64,000 nucleotides of DNA, taken from NCBI GenBank assembly GCA_023386045.1, contig JAEWKK010000012.1:1-64000 (forward strand), in the 5' to 3' direction. Below, one piece after another: positions 17,715 through 25,456 of the stretch. This stretch comes from Bacteroidota bacterium (lineage in GTDB: Bacteria; Bacteroidota; Bacteroidia; Chitinophagales; Chitinophagaceae). The notes below the pieces were generated by a model. It saw only the letters and a program-made list of their open reading frames with translations, was not told the origin of the DNA and did no database searches. The stretch's first letter is position 1; each line of letters starts with the position of its first letter. A program made the translations under genes and the position numbers.

Positions 17715-19646
17715 TTATTTGACTTTGATTAACTTAAACGTTGTGACATTTACGCCATCTGATACAACTAAGATATAGGAACCAGAAGATAGGTTGCTCA
17801 CATTCAAATTTACTGAAGTTTCACTCTTGCCAAATTTAGCAGCTTTCAATATTCTACCCTGCTTATCAATAATCTTAATATCCTTAATAAATTTTATTTT
17901 ACTATCTGTATTTATGTTATCCCATTTGATTGTAATCAGGTCGGTAGCTGGATTTGGATAAATCCGTATTTCAGAAGATGGTCTACCGTAAGTGCAACTT
18001 CTTTCAAATTCTAACTCTCCAGCTTCAAATGAACCGCAATCCGTATCAACCTCAAGCGATATAATATTTTGATCACTACAAAGTAGATATTCAGATCCTC
18101 CTTCCGAACAGGTACAATAGGACGTTTGATTATTTCCCTGGGCTACCAAATTTCCATTCAAATACCACCTGTAATTAGTTGCATTATCAATAGGATCAAT
18201 ATACACGCTGAGGGGGTCTCCAAGAAATAATGGGAAATAGCTAGATGATTGAATTTGCTTTTGATAGGGGAAAAAATCAGCATATGGATTTACTGTACTT
18301 CCACAAACTTTTGTAGTAGTAACTTGAACTGTACCCATTCCTGAAGCTGAAATATATGGAACTGATGTTGAAGCTGAGGTTGAAGTTCCATTTAATAGCA
18401 ATCCACCATAGGAGTTCCAACTATAGGAAGTTGAATTTGTACCGTAAACATTAAATTGAACCTCATCACAATTTAGTTGGGTTGAAGCAATTGTTACATT
18501 TTGATCCCCTGCATGTGAATTCATGATATAATCGAAATTTCGGCCACAAGCTGAAACAGTTGCCCTTAATTGAAAGGCACCTCCGGTTGTTTTTGTGACG
18601 GTAATTGGATTCGTGCCAGATATTGAAGCAGCAGAGGATGGGGTTATTGTCCAACCAGATATCGTTGAATTACATGGGAGATTATTAATAATGTATTGAC
18701 CACTTGTACAAAAAATGGAAGGCCCGGTAATTTGCAACGAAGGTTCAATTACATTTACATTAGAAGTTAGTGTTGGTGTATTTACCCCATTTACTTTGGG
18801 TATTACAGAAATGTTTGGAAATGATCCGCAATTTGTACTTAAGGTTAAAGAAGGACTTGTTGTGGTAATATATTGAGGAGCTTGGGTGTTGTTATATAAC
18901 CAACCTGTGTTTGTACTGCCTAAGTTCCATTCATAAGTTACATTTTGACTGTTATTTACATTTGTAATCGTGAAAGTTTTAGTTGTCGCGGTTGTACTGC
19001 ACTGAACATCAACGGAAGTAGGTGAAATAGTAAAAATATCATCAGGTGTCTTTACTATCTCTATTTTACTTATATATAAGAAATCATTGGTAAGACTTGG
19101 GTTTCCCAAATTCGCCCACACTAATAATGTAGAATAACTATTAATACCTGTTACGGCGAATTGATTCATGTTATAAGTGTTGGACGCAAGTGTAACTCCA
19201 GTGTTTAATGATCCTATACTGCTAACACTATAAGACGATATATTTGGATCAGGAACGCAAAGCGTAGATCCATTTGTGGCATATTGACTAAGGTTGGTCA
19301 AAACGCATGCCCTTAAATTCATTGCAGCAGTATTGCCTTTCGCAGTAATAGAAACATTATACTTAAATCCTGGTACAAAATTGTAGTTTAAATAGAAAGC
19401 TGTTCCTGCTAAAGTACCTGAAGACGCTGTTGTAAGCTTGAGTCCATTTGTGGAATTAAAGGAAACGCCACCCGCATGGGAGTTATGTAATATGTTGCTT
19501 ACATAGACAGAAGGTGAAAATACGTTGCAAGCTGAAGAACTAAGATTACTTGTAAGGTAATCAATGGTTGTTGTTTGAGCAGATGCTTTAGTGATCACCG
19601 CCACTGTGATAAACAAGCAGATTGTTTTGGTTAGATTTTGGAACAT
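17715..19646 (-). CDS. Secreted protein with type IX secretion sorting domain
   Basis: A 643-residue exported protein with a signal peptide (FITVAVITKASAQ). The C-terminal 85 residues are a type A T9SS sorting domain: IYPNPATDLITIKW (PNPA motif), KIIDKQGRILKAAKF, LNVSNLSSGSYILVVSDG and a basic end KLIKVK. The body is rich in Ser, Thr, Asn and Cys with Ig-like or PKD-like repeats (SPTSVDVQCSTTATTKTFTI). It should be exported across the outer membrane and attached to the surface or released. The substrate or partner is unknown. It lies 17 bases after the outer-membrane beta-barrel gene, so the two are likely co-transcribed. Confidence 0.85.
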   Translation of the reverse strand: MFQNLTKTICLFITVAVITKASAQTTTIDYLTSNLSSSACNVFSPSVYVSNILHNSHAGGVSFNSTNGLKLTTASSGTLAGTAFYLNYNFVPGFKYNVSITAKGNTAAMNLRACVLTNLSQYATNGSTLCVPDPNISSYSVSSIGSLNTGVTLASNTYNMNQFAVTGINSYSTLLVWANLGNPSLTNDFLYISKIEIVKTPDDIFTISPTSVDVQCSTTATTKTFTITNVNNSQNVTYEWNLGSTNTGWLYNNTQAPQYITTTSPSLTLSTNCGSFPNISVIPKVNGVNTPTLTSNVNVIEPSLQITGPSIFCTSGQYIINNLPCNSTISGWTITPSSAASISGTNPITVTKTTGGAFQLRATVSACGRNFDYIMNSHAGDQNVTIASTQLNCDEVQFNVYGTNSTSYSWNSYGGLLLNGTSTSASTSVPYISASGMGTVQVTTTKVCGSTVNPYADFFPYQKQIQSSSYFPLFLGDPLSVYIDPIDNATNYRWYLNGNLVAQGNNQTSYCTCSEGGSEYLLCSDQNIISLEVDTDCGSFEAGELEFERSCTYGRPSSEIRIYPNPATDLITIKWDNINTDSKIKFIKDIKIIDKQGRILKAAKFGKSETSVNLNVSNLSSGSYILVVSDGVNVTTFKLIKVK

Positions 19647-19663
19647 AAGTAGATATTTTAAAT

Positions 19664-20212
19664 TTATGGGTTGTTTTCTTTTTCTAGGTGAATTTGAAAA
19701 CCAATTCCTAGAAATATTGAATTGGCAGAAGAAGTATTGGAATTTGATGAGAACCTTTCATAATTAAGGGTGAATTCAAGTCCAACACTTGAATTAAAAT
19801 AAATGACAGGGCCAGCTGCAAGATTTAATGAATTGGTCGAGTATTCATTAAAATCTGAGCCGTGTGAATAAGCTATTTGTGTTAAAACATTAATTCGACT
19901 ATCTGCAGGTAATAAATAATAACGAACAAAGGGGCCGAATTTTAATATAGAAGAATGAGAAACAACTCCAAGATTCTTGTACTTAAAATAATTATATCCC
20001 AGGTTAAGCCCTCCAGCCATTTTATCTATAAAGAAATAACCAAGATTGGTTGATGCATCTATAGTAAAAGTGCTTACGTCAAGGTCATCCTGTTTTTCCT
20101 TTACCGATTTAAATCGGGCAGTTCCCCCAACCATCCAGTTATTTTTTGTTATTTGGGCAAAAGATGATGTTACAAATAAGAGAAAAATCAGTAGTGCAGT
20201 TATTCTATTCAT
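19664..20212 (-). CDS. Outer-membrane beta-barrel protein
   Basis: A 182-residue outer-membrane protein (start at 20212, MNRITALLIF; the upstream ATG at 20236 would place eight extra residues before the signal). After signal cleavage (SSFAQITKNN) the sequence alternates in eight strand-like segments such as FTIDASTNLGYFFID, GLNLGYNYFKYK and GLEFTLNYERF, ending SIFLGIGFQIHL, the terminal aromatic strand. This fits the small OmpW/OmpX-size barrels of Bacteroidota. It precedes the T9SS cargo gene and is probably in the same transcript. Confidence 0.8.
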   Translation of the reverse strand: MNRITALLIFLLFVTSSFAQITKNNWMVGGTARFKSVKEKQDDLDVSTFTIDASTNLGYFFIDKMAGGLNLGYNYFKYKNLGVVSHSSILKFGPFVRYYLLPADSRINVLTQIAYSHGSDFNEYSTNSLNLAAGPVIYFNSSVGLEFTLNYERFSSNSNTSSANSIFLGIGFQIHLEKENNP

Positions 20213-20539
20213 AGTTTTTGGGTTAAGTTTGAACATTTTAGTATTTTATTTTTCTATAGATATTAGGTAACCTATTTGTATCTGCTTGAGAGAGCTTTTA
20301 GAGGCAAGCAAATTACTGAGATAAATTTTTCTTAAATAGGGGGCTAACACCCTTTTTTATTTCAATATTTTTATCTATCGTGAAATAATTATTAAGCAAG
20401 GTTCTCGCAACTTTCGGCTTACCTGGGAGTTGATTCATCAAGACAAGCGATGCAGAAGGTATAAAGTATGGCTTCAATAATCCTGATAAATATATTACCA
20501 GCGTATTGACTGGAAACAAATTGAAGGGAAGGATATAAG

Positions 20540-20941
20540 TCAGGGTTCATTAGAAATGAATCATCCTTGTATAAACGGAATCTAACTTCAGCGGGCGTAA
20601 GAGGGCTGCATAAATCGTCAGCCATTAACTCGTAGGTAAACGGTTTATCACCATTGTCGCTACGACATATCGGCTATGTGCAATAATAACCCGGTACTTA
20701 TCTTTAAAGTGCTCGATTTGGCAGCGCATGGAATAAACTTCCCCCCGTTACCGTGAATCAAAAGAAGAGGCGGTGCTGGGGTGGGTCCGTAAATTTCATA
20801 ATACATGCTTATGCCATTCACTTTTGCAAAAGCACCTGCTTTTGGACTGTTACCATATGGAAGCGTAGTAATGCAGGTGTCCTGAGCACTACTATGCTTA
20901 AAAAATAAAGTGATCAGTAATAAGAAAAAGGAACGTGTCAT
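20540..20941 (-). pseudogene. Alpha/beta hydrolase, frameshifted remnant
   Basis: The N-terminal part of an alpha/beta hydrolase: signal peptide (SFFLLLITLFFKHSSAQ), then GISMYYEIYGPTPAPPLLLIHGNGG, the oxyanion-hole region HGNGG. After that the frame breaks: next frame reads SMRCQIEHFKDKYRVIIAHS, and a further frame reads DNGDKPFTYELMADDLCS and then PLKLDSVY. In the intact family this order continues without shift to the nucleophile motif (S-D-G-G type), which I do not find here. So at least two frameshifts and loss of the 3' half make it a pseudogene. It begins 74 bases after attC site 1 and may be a dying cassette or the flank of the array. Confidence 0.65.
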
Positions 20942-21017
20942 AATCAGAAGTTTTATATAAGTGACAAGCTCATATCACTTTTTGAGTTTACCAGTCTGAG
21001 AAGCGAAAACAAATTGC

Positions 21018-21147
21018 ACACAACGGAAAAGGCCTGCCTCAGTACTGTCTCTATTCTGTCATTTAATTAAATATGTGTTGCCAAATAGAATTACAAAAGC
21101 CTGGATATCATTATAAAGCCGGCAGTTTGGCTAAGCCTATGTTGTGC
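21018..21147 (-). repeat. attC site 1
   Basis: 130 bp. On the minus strand it runs from GCACAAC (R'') to GTTGTGT (R'). Next to R'' is AGGCTTAGCC and next to R' is GGCAGGCC, partly complementary. Family B inner sequence (TTAATTAAA and CCAAATAGAATTAC). It ends the cassette of the DKNYY protein. Confidence 0.75.
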
Positions 21148-21152
21148 GAATC

Positions 21153-21761
21153 TCAATTTAAGCGTTTCGCGATTGCTTGTACTTTACTGTTACACCCCTC
21201 ATATGTTCGATTTTTGTCTTTGGCATGCCAAAAGTAAATCCCCGGGTCCTGAGATATTACTCTAAATGTTTTGCTATCCGCCTCCTCCAGTAACCCTCCA
21301 CGGCAAAAAACATACTTATTATCCTTTCCATAATAGGAGCTGTCTAATACCTGAAAGTTGCCTGGATCTGCCTCCCTGACAATAAAGAACGTTCCACCAT
21401 CCATCATCTGATGATGGTAATAAACATGATTTTTATCCTTGTAGTACAAGTCTCCAACATGAACGAAGGTTGAAGTGTCTATTACTTTGTTTAGCTCCTT
21501 TTCCTGATCAAAGTCGAGGCTATCGATATTTATTGTCGTAAAAAACTTATCCCTTGGATTCGAAGGGTCGCTATTATCTGTCGTTTTGTAGGCCAACTGA
21601 CCTTTTAAGTTAACAAACAGGTCATGCTTATAGGAATGAAATCTAGTTGAGTCTTTCTTTTGAGAATAATTCGTTGTTTCTGCAGAAGACGGACTGTTTA
21701 CATCGACAGAATCATTGCAAGCGACTAAGACAGTAATGATTGAAAATAAAAGAGGCTTCAT
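21153..21761 (-). CDS. Cassette gene: DKNYY-type lipoprotein
   Basis: A 202-residue lipoprotein (start at 21761, MKPLLFSIITVLVAC, lipobox cysteine in VLVAC). The mature part contains YYKDKNHVYYHHQ and SYYGKDNKYVFCRGG, the repeated YxKDKxxVYY pattern of the DKNYY family, whose role is unknown. The stop is about 6 bases ahead of attC site 1 and the start 8 bases from the core of attC site 2. The longer reading frame from 21803 overlaps the attC site and is not real. Confidence 0.75.
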   Translation of the reverse strand: MKPLLFSIITVLVACNDSVDVNSPSSAETTNYSQKKDSTRFHSYKHDLFVNLKGQLAYKTTDNSDPSNPRDKFFTTINIDSLDFDQEKELNKVIDTSTFVHVGDLYYKDKNHVYYHHQMMDGGTFFIVREADPGNFQVLDSSYYGKDNKYVFCRGGLLEEADSKTFRVISQDPGIYFWHAKDKNRTYEGCNSKVQAIAKRLN

Positions 21762-21769
21762 AGAATTTC

Positions 21770-21901
21770 GCACAACGGACAAGGCTTGCCGAAGTGCCGG
21801 CATTCCATGTTCTGTCGTTAATTAAAGATATAAAGTCAAATAGAATTACAAATGCCTGGATTTTATTCTACAGCCGGCACTGCGGTTAGACTCTGTTAGG
21901 C
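21770..21901 (-). repeat. attC site 2
   Basis: 132 bp. Minus strand: R'' is GCCTAAC, a canonical RYYYAAC box; R' is GTTGTGC. The R'-proximal part GCCGGCACTTCGGCAAGCC is typical of family B. The cassette gene downstream starts 8 bases past R'. Confidence 0.8.
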
Positions 21902-21925
21902 GCTTGTTCAATACTTGTATTTATC

Positions 21926-22192
21926 TCAAGGAAAAACGAAAGGTTTTCTGCTGTGATTCATAGCAAAATCTTTGTCCGCAAGCTTATTGGATCCACGATA
22001 AAAATAATAGAGCTTACCCCGTTTCCAAAATAGTTTCTGAGGCCTATTGCCTTTTAGCCCTTCTGGAATAATTTGCGAAAGATTACTACCGCGAGGATTT
22101 TCGCTCAGATTGGAATAATACAATCCAAAAAAGGTTTTCTGAGATTTACATGAAGCTAAAATGATAACTAAAAGAATAATAAATTTTCGCAT
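21926..22192 (-). CDS. Cassette gene: small lipoprotein
   Basis: An 88-residue protein with a lipoprotein signal (KFIILLVIILASCKS, lipobox ASC). The mature part is short, basic and rich in aromatic residues (GLYYSNLSENP, FWKRGKLYYFYRGSNK) and has no recognised domain. It is bounded by attC sites 2 and 3 with the start 13 bases after the core. Small lipoproteins with no known homologue are typical cassette cargo. Confidence 0.7.
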   Translation of the reverse strand: MRKFIILLVIILASCKSQKTFFGLYYSNLSENPRGSNLSQIIPEGLKGNRPQKLFWKRGKLYYFYRGSNKLADKDFAMNHSRKPFVFP

Positions 22193-22205
22193 CGAGGTAA
22201 CTTGC

Positions 22206-22339
22206 GCCTAATGGACGAGGCTTGCAGAAGTACAGACATTCTGTATTTTGTCTCCTGGCGTTTATTCAATTGTAAAATGGTGTTATTCAGCTAAAATTTT
22301 TATTCAAAAGCCAATATTTTCTTCATGCCTATGTTAGTT
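22206..22339 (-). repeat. attC site 3
   Basis: 134 bp. Minus strand: R'' region AACTAAC, R' region ATTAGGC (GTT changed to ATT). The L-box next to R' is TGCAAGCCTCGTCC. Family A inner sequence with ACAATTGAATAAA. The changed GTT suggests this site may recombine poorly. Confidence 0.7.
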
Positions 22340-22350
22340 GGCGTTTTGGG

Positions 22351-23016
22351 TCAGAATACGTTTTTATTTGCCTTAGTGATACTATCTTTCTTTATAGAAT
22401 TGCTTACTTCAATTACCTTTTCAATGGCAGGGAAATAAATAATCACTGAAGTGAAGTAACTTGTGCTGTTATCTTCAATTCGGATTTCAATTCTTTTCTG
22501 TCCTATATTCCAAGCTCTTACCAAATAGGTAAACCCGTTTTCCATTTGGTATCGTTCGGGTATTGGATGTGAAATATCTGGTTCGCCAAATTTCTGCTTC
22601 AGAACTTCTGTAATTGAGTTGATTTTGTCAACTATCTCTAAATTATAGTTGTCCCACAAGATAATTTCGCCATTGATTTCAAGTCGATAAAGCTTTTTGT
22701 TGTGGTAAAAGTCATTTATCTGTGAGTATTCATAATTTCCAATAAAATAATCATAGTAGGGTTTACCTAAAATTCCATCAGGCTTTTTTGTTTCATCTTT
22801 GAATTTGTCAATTAGAAGTTTAACCTTTTTCTCCGTCATGCCGAATTTAATGTCGCCTATCGTTTTCTCTTGCTCAGAAAGAATTAAACTGTCTGAATAT
22901 TTTGAAGGTTCTTCAGGTTTTATCGCGTCAGTAATTGTGCTTTTGGATGTAATTGTTTTGTTATCGTTACAAGCCATTGACATAATAGTCGTCAAAAAAA
23001 TAAAAATATATTTCAT
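22351..23016 (-). CDS. Cassette gene: lipoprotein of unknown function
   Basis: A 221-residue lipoprotein (start at 23016, MKYIFIFLTTIMSMACND; an ATG at 23022 is also possible). The lipobox is SMAC. The mature part has a conserved-looking opening IGDIKFGMTEKKVKLLIDKF, reminiscent of small envelope proteins with a conserved GMTxxxV motif, and ends KKDSITKANKNVF. The function is unknown. The reading frame extends to 23133 but this part lies in attC site 4. The start is about 37 bases from that site's core. Confidence 0.65.
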   Translation of the reverse strand: MKYIFIFLTTIMSMACNDNKTITSKSTITDAIKPEEPSKYSDSLILSEQEKTIGDIKFGMTEKKVKLLIDKFKDETKKPDGILGKPYYDYFIGNYEYSQINDFYHNKKLYRLEINGEIILWDNYNLEIVDKINSITEVLKQKFGEPDISHPIPERYQMENGFTYLVRAWNIGQKRIEIRIEDNSTSYFTSVIIYFPAIEKVIEVSNSIKKDSITKANKNVF

Positions 23017-23053
23017 CGCCATTGTATGGTGCCAATTAAAATGCCAGCTGACG

Positions 23054-23243
23054 GAGAAACGACCTTGCTCAGGTAGGGAAATAGCATTCCGACTGTCTGT
23101 AACCGAAGTCCATTTTATTAAATAAATGTTCATTATTTATTCGGTTGCTCATGTTATTCGTCACGTTGGAACAGTAGAAAATAAGATAAAAATTGCTGAT
23201 GTTTGTTCCTTCCAACCCACTTACACAAAAACGCATGTTAAGC
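23054..23243 (-). repeat. attC site 4 (divergent, long)
   Basis: 190 bp, the weakest of the ten. On the minus strand R'' is GCTTAAC, a canonical box, but R' is GTTTCTC, and the L boxes are poorly paired. It still lies exactly between two cassette genes. It may be a decayed site or two fused sites. Confidence 0.4.
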
Positions 23244-23248
23244 GCTTG

Positions 23249-24022
23249 TCACGATGCAAGAACTTTCACGACCAAGTCAACTGCTTCCTTTTCCGCTTCT
23301 CTGTGATGGTCAAATTCTTTTCTCAAAAAATAAAAGAAAGCAATGTTGCCTATTGGCACACTGACAAAAATGTATTCGTGTGGCAGCACGAAAAAATTGA
23401 AATGTGGAACTTTAGAACTTAGTACGACTAATGAATTCGTTCTGTCCAATTTTGCTTTGACAATAATTCTTATCTGTGAACTCCGAAGATAATCATATGC
23501 TCGGTATGGTTTAAATTCATAGAAATGTCTCATTACTGCTAATGGCAAAACTCCCCAGTTAGGGTCAAAGGCAGAGTTGCCATCTTTGATATATTTTCTA
23601 CAACAATCAAAAACTTGAAGCTTATAGTCCAGAATTTCGAGCCAGCGAATAATATCACTTAAATCTTCGTAATAATAATCTTTTGAATTAGCAAGTCTAC
23701 GAATGGTTTCTATCGTATGAGCTTCAATGTGTGCTAAAATTGAATTGTTACAAATGTCACAGGTTGGAATAACTGAGTTATTATACGTTTGAGCTTGGTG
23801 ATTGACACTTGAAATGAACTTTGTTTTTGATTTTTTTTCAAAAAGCCACTTTGGTATTACGTGTTCCTTAGTAATATTGGAGGAAGACCTGCAAAAGACG
23901 CAAGTTTTAAGTGGCTTTACAGGTTCGGAATAGTAGGTGTTTTTTATGTCTTCAATTATGCCAATGCCATTCTGTCGGAGTTTTACTCGGAGGCTTGAGA
24001 ACTTGAAGTCAATTTCACTCAT
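23249..24022 (-). CDS. Cassette gene: HNH-type protein
   Basis: A 257-residue protein with the zinc and HNH-like signature CVFCRSSSNITKEHVIPKWLF (C41, C44, E53, H54) and later PTCDICNNS (C88, C91, N92). This pattern occurs in HNH-family proteins of mobile and defence gene regions; DNA cleavage is plausible but a structural zinc role is possible. The C-terminal half (about 110-257) has no recognised domain. It starts 17 bases after attC site 5 and ends at site 4. It is a candidate defence gene but has no partner in its own cassette. Confidence 0.75.
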   Translation of the reverse strand: MSEIDFKFSSLRVKLRQNGIGIIEDIKNTYYSEPVKPLKTCVFCRSSSNITKEHVIPKWLFEKKSKTKFISSVNHQAQTYNNSVIPTCDICNNSILAHIEAHTIETIRRLANSKDYYYEDLSDIIRWLEILDYKLQVFDCCRKYIKDGNSAFDPNWGVLPLAVMRHFYEFKPYRAYDYLRSSQIRIIVKAKLDRTNSLVVLSSKVPHFNFFVLPHEYIFVSVPIGNIAFFYFLRKEFDHHREAEKEAVDLVVKVLAS

Positions 24023-24039
24023 CGTTTTGGGGAGTTTGT

Positions 24040-24172
24040 ACCTTACGGACGAGGCTTGCAGAAGTACAGAAATTTTATATTCTGTCGCCTAGCCTTTATT
24101 CAATTGTAAAATATTGTTGTCCAGCCGAATTTTTATTCCAAAGCCTGTATTTACTGCAACCCTATGTTGTAC
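24040..24172 (-). repeat. attC site 5
   Basis: 133 bp. Minus strand: R'' GTACAAC, R' GTAAGGT. L box near R' is TGCAAGCCTCGTCC. Family A inner sequence (ACAATTGAATAAAGGCT). Confidence 0.75.
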
Positions 24173-24185
24173 GTTCGTGCTTATT

Positions 24186-25271
24186 TCAAGTCATAATAAT
24201 TGATGGGTTAGTAGCGAACTCCTCAAAAGTGTAATTAGTGTACTTGACACTCTTTCCAAGAAACCTTTTAAATCGATTTTCTTCATCAACTTTCCCTTCA
24301 TGTTTCTTTTCATTGTGGTTATTTACTACTGATATTTTTAATAAATTAGGATATTTTCGATTTTTTTGAACTCTTTTTATAAGGTATTTAATATGGATGT
24401 CAGCATCAGGAAAAGAATAACCGCAAAAGTTTAAATGTTCTACATCCAATAATTCATTTTCAGCTTTATTCCAAACTTCGTTAAGAAATACTTTAGATAG
24501 GTCTTTGTAAAATGTTGGAGGAACAATTATGGGGGAATAAACTGATTCACATTTCTGGCAATAGGAACTCGCAGGGTTAACCATTAGTGTATATACTCCT
24601 TTTTCGTATGGAGTGATTCGTAGGTTGTTACAAGTTGGACAATACAACCAATTTAAAGAGCCATGAAGCTTAAAGAATTTTATGCTATCAAGATCTGGTC
24701 GTACAAATGAGCCTTCTTTGTAGTTTACAAAGTCCACTCCGTAATCAACTTTTTTATCAGGAAATAAATCTAAAAGCGCGTTGTCGCATAGAATGTCATA
24801 GTTAGTTGTAATAAAAATTGTGTTTTTTATTTGATCTATACTGTCTAGTTTCTTAATAAGCTTTCGGTGAATGTTTCTGCCTCTTCTCAAACTATGATTA
24901 ATAATGTCAGCCATTAGAAAAACAAGATATACTCTTAAAAACTTTATCTTTCCACTGTTTGAATCAAAATTTATGTTTGTAAAGTCTTTAAAAGCCTCAT
25001 TTTTCAAATCAGCTAGGTCCAATACACCAAGTGCCTCCTCAAACGTTGGGAAGATTGCATTATCTAGATTGCCGTTGTTTACATCAATATCAAACATCAA
25101 TTGAAAGAAGGAAGCCAATTCTTTTTCATGTTCTGGGGAACGACGAATGTTTCGCTGTTTAACTAATTTAAAATAATCTTTAAATAGGTTAGATTGAAGT
25201 GGCGCACCTTCGGCAGAAGATGCGCCTGCACCTAAAAATATTGCCGTTTTAATATTTTTTTTTCTGGTCAT
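24186..25271 (-). CDS. Cassette gene: SIR2-like NAD-binding protein
   Basis: A 361-residue SIR2-family protein. Motifs: FLGAGASSAEGAP at 12-24 (NAD-binding GAGxS), ITTNYD at 154-159 (catalytic asparagine region), KLHGSLNW at 201-208 (catalytic-type histidine H203), two zinc pairs C211/C214 and C238/C241, and GYSFPDADIH at 284-293. SIR2 proteins of this sort act in anti-phage systems by depleting NAD, and as sirtuin-like deacylases elsewhere. The solo gene is in its own cassette between attC sites 5 and 6. Defence by NAD depletion is an inference from the family. Confidence 0.85.
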   Translation of the reverse strand: MTRKKNIKTAIFLGAGASSAEGAPLQSNLFKDYFKLVKQRNIRRSPEHEKELASFFQLMFDIDVNNGNLDNAIFPTFEEALGVLDLADLKNEAFKDFTNINFDSNSGKIKFLRVYLVFLMADIINHSLRRGRNIHRKLIKKLDSIDQIKNTIFITTNYDILCDNALLDLFPDKKVDYGVDFVNYKEGSFVRPDLDSIKFFKLHGSLNWLYCPTCNNLRITPYEKGVYTLMVNPASSYCQKCESVYSPIIVPPTFYKDLSKVFLNEVWNKAENELLDVEHLNFCGYSFPDADIHIKYLIKRVQKNRKYPNLLKISVVNNHNEKKHEGKVDEENRFKRFLGKSVKYTNYTFEEFATNPSIIMT

Positions 25272-25317
25272 CTTAAAGATATCTTATTGATGTCGCAATA
25301 TGGCCACATAGCATTAC

Positions 25318-25449
25318 GCACAACGTGCAGGGCTTACCCAAGGCCGTTTAAATATAGAAATGTTCGCAGCTGAGGTGCACTACAAAATTCTTGGCCCCTG
25401 AACGACGCCGCCCACAACGACCCAGGCTTTTGGCAAGCCTGTGTTATGC
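25318..25449 (-). repeat. attC site 6
   Basis: 132 bp. Minus strand: R'' GCATAAC, then CAGGCTTGCC; R' side GGTAAGCCCTGCAC then GTTGTGC. The L boxes AGGCTTGCC and GGTAAGCCC are complementary. Its inner sequence belongs to neither family A nor B, but has a clear attC form. Confidence 0.8.
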
Positions 25450-25456
25450 GTAGTTG

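Noticed and set aside
20313..20519. Open frame of 68 residues after the broken hydrolase
   Set aside because: No start signal, no family, and it lies in the decayed part of the hydrolase region.
17070..20941. The two hydrolase fragments as one gene split by an insertion
   Set aside because: The C-terminal fragment is prolyl iminopeptidase-like and the N-terminal one has an HGNGG-type loop of another subgroup, so they do not fit together.
23054..23133. N-terminal extension of the lipoprotein gene at 22351
   Set aside because: It is inside attC site 4, and the lipoprotein signal begins at 23016.
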